Below, piece after piece: positions 63,205-64,000 of a stretch of DNA of 64,000 nucleotides; within the stretch, counting starts at the first letter, position 1, and every line of letters starts with the position of its first letter. Position numbers and translations under genes: made by a program. The stretch is from Branchinecta lynchi. Lineage: Eukaryota; Arthropoda; Branchiopoda; Anostraca; Branchinectidae. The stretch lies in contig JAKZAP010000011.1 in assembly GCA_023053575.1 (NCBI GenBank), positions 5,518,001 through 5,582,000 on the forward strand. Reading direction: 5' to 3'. A model generated the notes under the pieces. It was not told the DNA's origin, ran no database searches, and saw nothing but the letters and a program-made list of their open reading frames with translations.

Positions 63205-63882
63205 CTAAACTGCCGTTTCCAAGCAGCTGCTGGCTTGAGGAGGGGCGAATTGGAGTCTGGTGTGTCGATGTGTATAACGAGGTAAACTGGGAGGGGCGGG
63301 AGGAGGGGGTAGCAGGTCCAATATGCTCCTCAAACGCGGAAACTGTCGTGATGGTTGGCCGGGCTGAAAGGTGGGCAGTCGAAATTGTCGATCTCTTGCT
63401 TTCTCCCAGAATAAAAAAGGGTACGATCCAGTGGGAGTTGTTTTTGCAGCTTTACCACTCCGGAAGTTTTCCGGAATCTGAACGTGGGCCATGTCGCAGC
63501 CAAAACATCTCCCACTAGCAAATAACGGACACACACGGAGGTGAACAAATTTACACTCTTTTTTCGTACAACAATTCGTCAAATAATATTTACACAAATG
63601 TGAGTATTTACAATTAGCAATGCGGCACATCCCTGCAAGGAATTTTCGACAAACACGGTTGTTCGACCGTTGACGATCATCGTGATCTAGCACTTCATGA
63701 ATAAACTTACACTGTCGGCCGTTTTTGCACACACCCGCTTTGTAGAATTTGCAGGTGACACTAAGATTCGTCGGGGCAGCCTTTTTTGCCGCTTCACCAT
63801 GGTAAAACTTGCAATCATCACCTCTCTTGCAGTTCCCTTTCCGGAACCAGCGACATTGCTTTTTCTGTTGACTGGCTATTTT
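63205..63882 (-). CDS. LINE C ORF1: tandem CCCH zinc-finger protein (5'-truncated)
   Basis: An open frame of about 225 codons with five tandem CCCH fingers: CRWFRKGNCKRGDDCKFYH (C-x7-C-x5-C-x3-H), CKFYKAGVCKNGRQCKFIH, CRKFLAGMCRIANCKYSH, CKYYLTNCCTKKECKFVH and CPLFASGRCFGCDMAH. A Gln/Arg-rich region and a proline tract (LLPPPPAPPSLP) follow before the stop. CCCH fingers bind single-stranded RNA in other proteins, so an RNA-packaging role in place of the usual CCHC knuckles is plausible. The N terminus is lost at the F2 insertion. It is separated from ORF2 by ~120 bp. Confidence 0.8.
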   Translation of the reverse strand, partial: KIASQQKKQCRWFRKGNCKRGDDCKFYHGEAAKKAAPTNLSVTCKFYKAGVCKNGRQCKFIHEVLDHDDRQRSNNRVCRKFLAGMCRIANCKYSHLCKYYLTNCCTKKECKFVHLRVCPLFASGRCFGCDMAHVQIPENFRSGKAAKTTPTGSYPFLFWEKARDRQFRLPTFQPGQPSRQFPRLRSILDLLPPPPAPPSLPRYTHRHTRLQFAPPQASSCLETAV

Positions 63883-63883
63883 T

Positions 63884-64000
63884 ATGGCACTTGAGCTTAC
63901 TCAAGTGCCATATAGCGATTGTTATTTCTGTCCGTCAGTCGGTCTGTCGGTCCCGGTTTTGCTAGTTCGGGCACTTCCAGATAAGCTAGGACGATGAAAC
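63884..64000 (+). mobile_element. F2 element, 5' end, running off the window
   Basis: After a T run, hairpin ATGGCACTTGAG / CTCAAGTGCCAT (63884-63911) is followed by ATAGCGATTG, a GTCY tract (63929-63950), GGTTTTGCTAGTTCGGGCAC and AAGCTAGGACGATGAAAC. Inserted in LINE C ORF1. Confidence 0.8.

Larger units (their letters stand above)
60030..63882 (-). mobile_element. LINE C, decayed non-LTR retrotransposon with CCCH-finger ORF1
   Basis: On the minus strand: ORF1 with CCCH zinc fingers (5' end cut by an F2 element at 63882), ORF2 with APE endonuclease and RT, 3' UTR, and a tail of (TATC)n near 60037-60052. Its 3' end is about 40 bp from a tRNA-Leu gene. ORF2 bears one frameshift and three in-frame stops. 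Sequence style (GVPQGTILGP, YVDD) fits a CR1/Rex-like relative. The clade is not determined. Confidence 0.8.

Overview
This is a repeat-saturated nuclear segment from a multicellular animal, most likely an arthropod-like invertebrate with a large genome. The evidence is GT-AG introns of 1.3 to 17 kb, polyadenylated non-LTR retrotransposons, a Ty3/Gypsy LTR retrotransposon, TIR elements with target-site duplications (TSDs), and pol III tRNA-Leu genes. I cannot name the species. No bacterial, organellar or CRISPR features were seen.

One host gene can be reconstructed: a plus-strand gene for GPI mannosyltransferase 3 (PIGB, GT22 family). Its seven coding exons lie at 18716-18943, 20292-20511, 37961-38111, 41814-42104, 50150-50263, 56512-56691 and 58617-58911. 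All splice phases agree and give about 492 residues, so about 1.5 kb of coding sequence is spread over 40 kb. Its introns hold most of the mobile DNA. Two weaker host candidates lie upstream: a 46-residue membrane microprotein or exon (9774-9914, +) and a spliced-looking terminal exon (10910-11179, -). tRNA-Leu(UAA) copies are at 51610-51692 and 59914-59996, with degenerate copies beside them.

Layout. 1-7100: a LINE remnant interrupted by three copies of family F1, which has GGGATCCC termini, a GTCY microsatellite and ~137-bp internal tandem repeats; one F1 copy carries a 5'-truncated LINE. 8.7-16.6 kb: family F2 (ATGGCACTTG hairpin, GTCY microsatellite, ~142-bp monomers in ~427-bp trimers), TIR MITEs, and a readable nest in which one MITE was split by an F2 element and by a second MITE. 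18-18.7 kb: a 700-bp hAT-like fold-back element ends 47 bp before the PIGB start codon. 20.5-38 kb (intron 2): F1, an apparently intact two-ORF LINE inside a TA-flanked palindromic element, and a 10.8-kb antisense Gypsy element with near-identical LTRs and a textbook -1 frameshift signal. 38-58.6 kb: further F1, F2 and LINE fragments and small TIR elements. 59.3-64 kb: tRNA genes, then a decayed antisense LINE whose ORF1 carries five CCCH zinc fingers, interrupted by F2 at the window edge.

The most notable items are the F1/F2 pair, which look like Helentron-associated (DINE-1/HINE-like) non-autonomous elements; the A-AAA-AAC plus stem-loop frameshift cassette; the UAAUG-coupled LINE; the CCCH-finger LINE; and a 29-bp palindrome flanked by 8-bp direct repeats.
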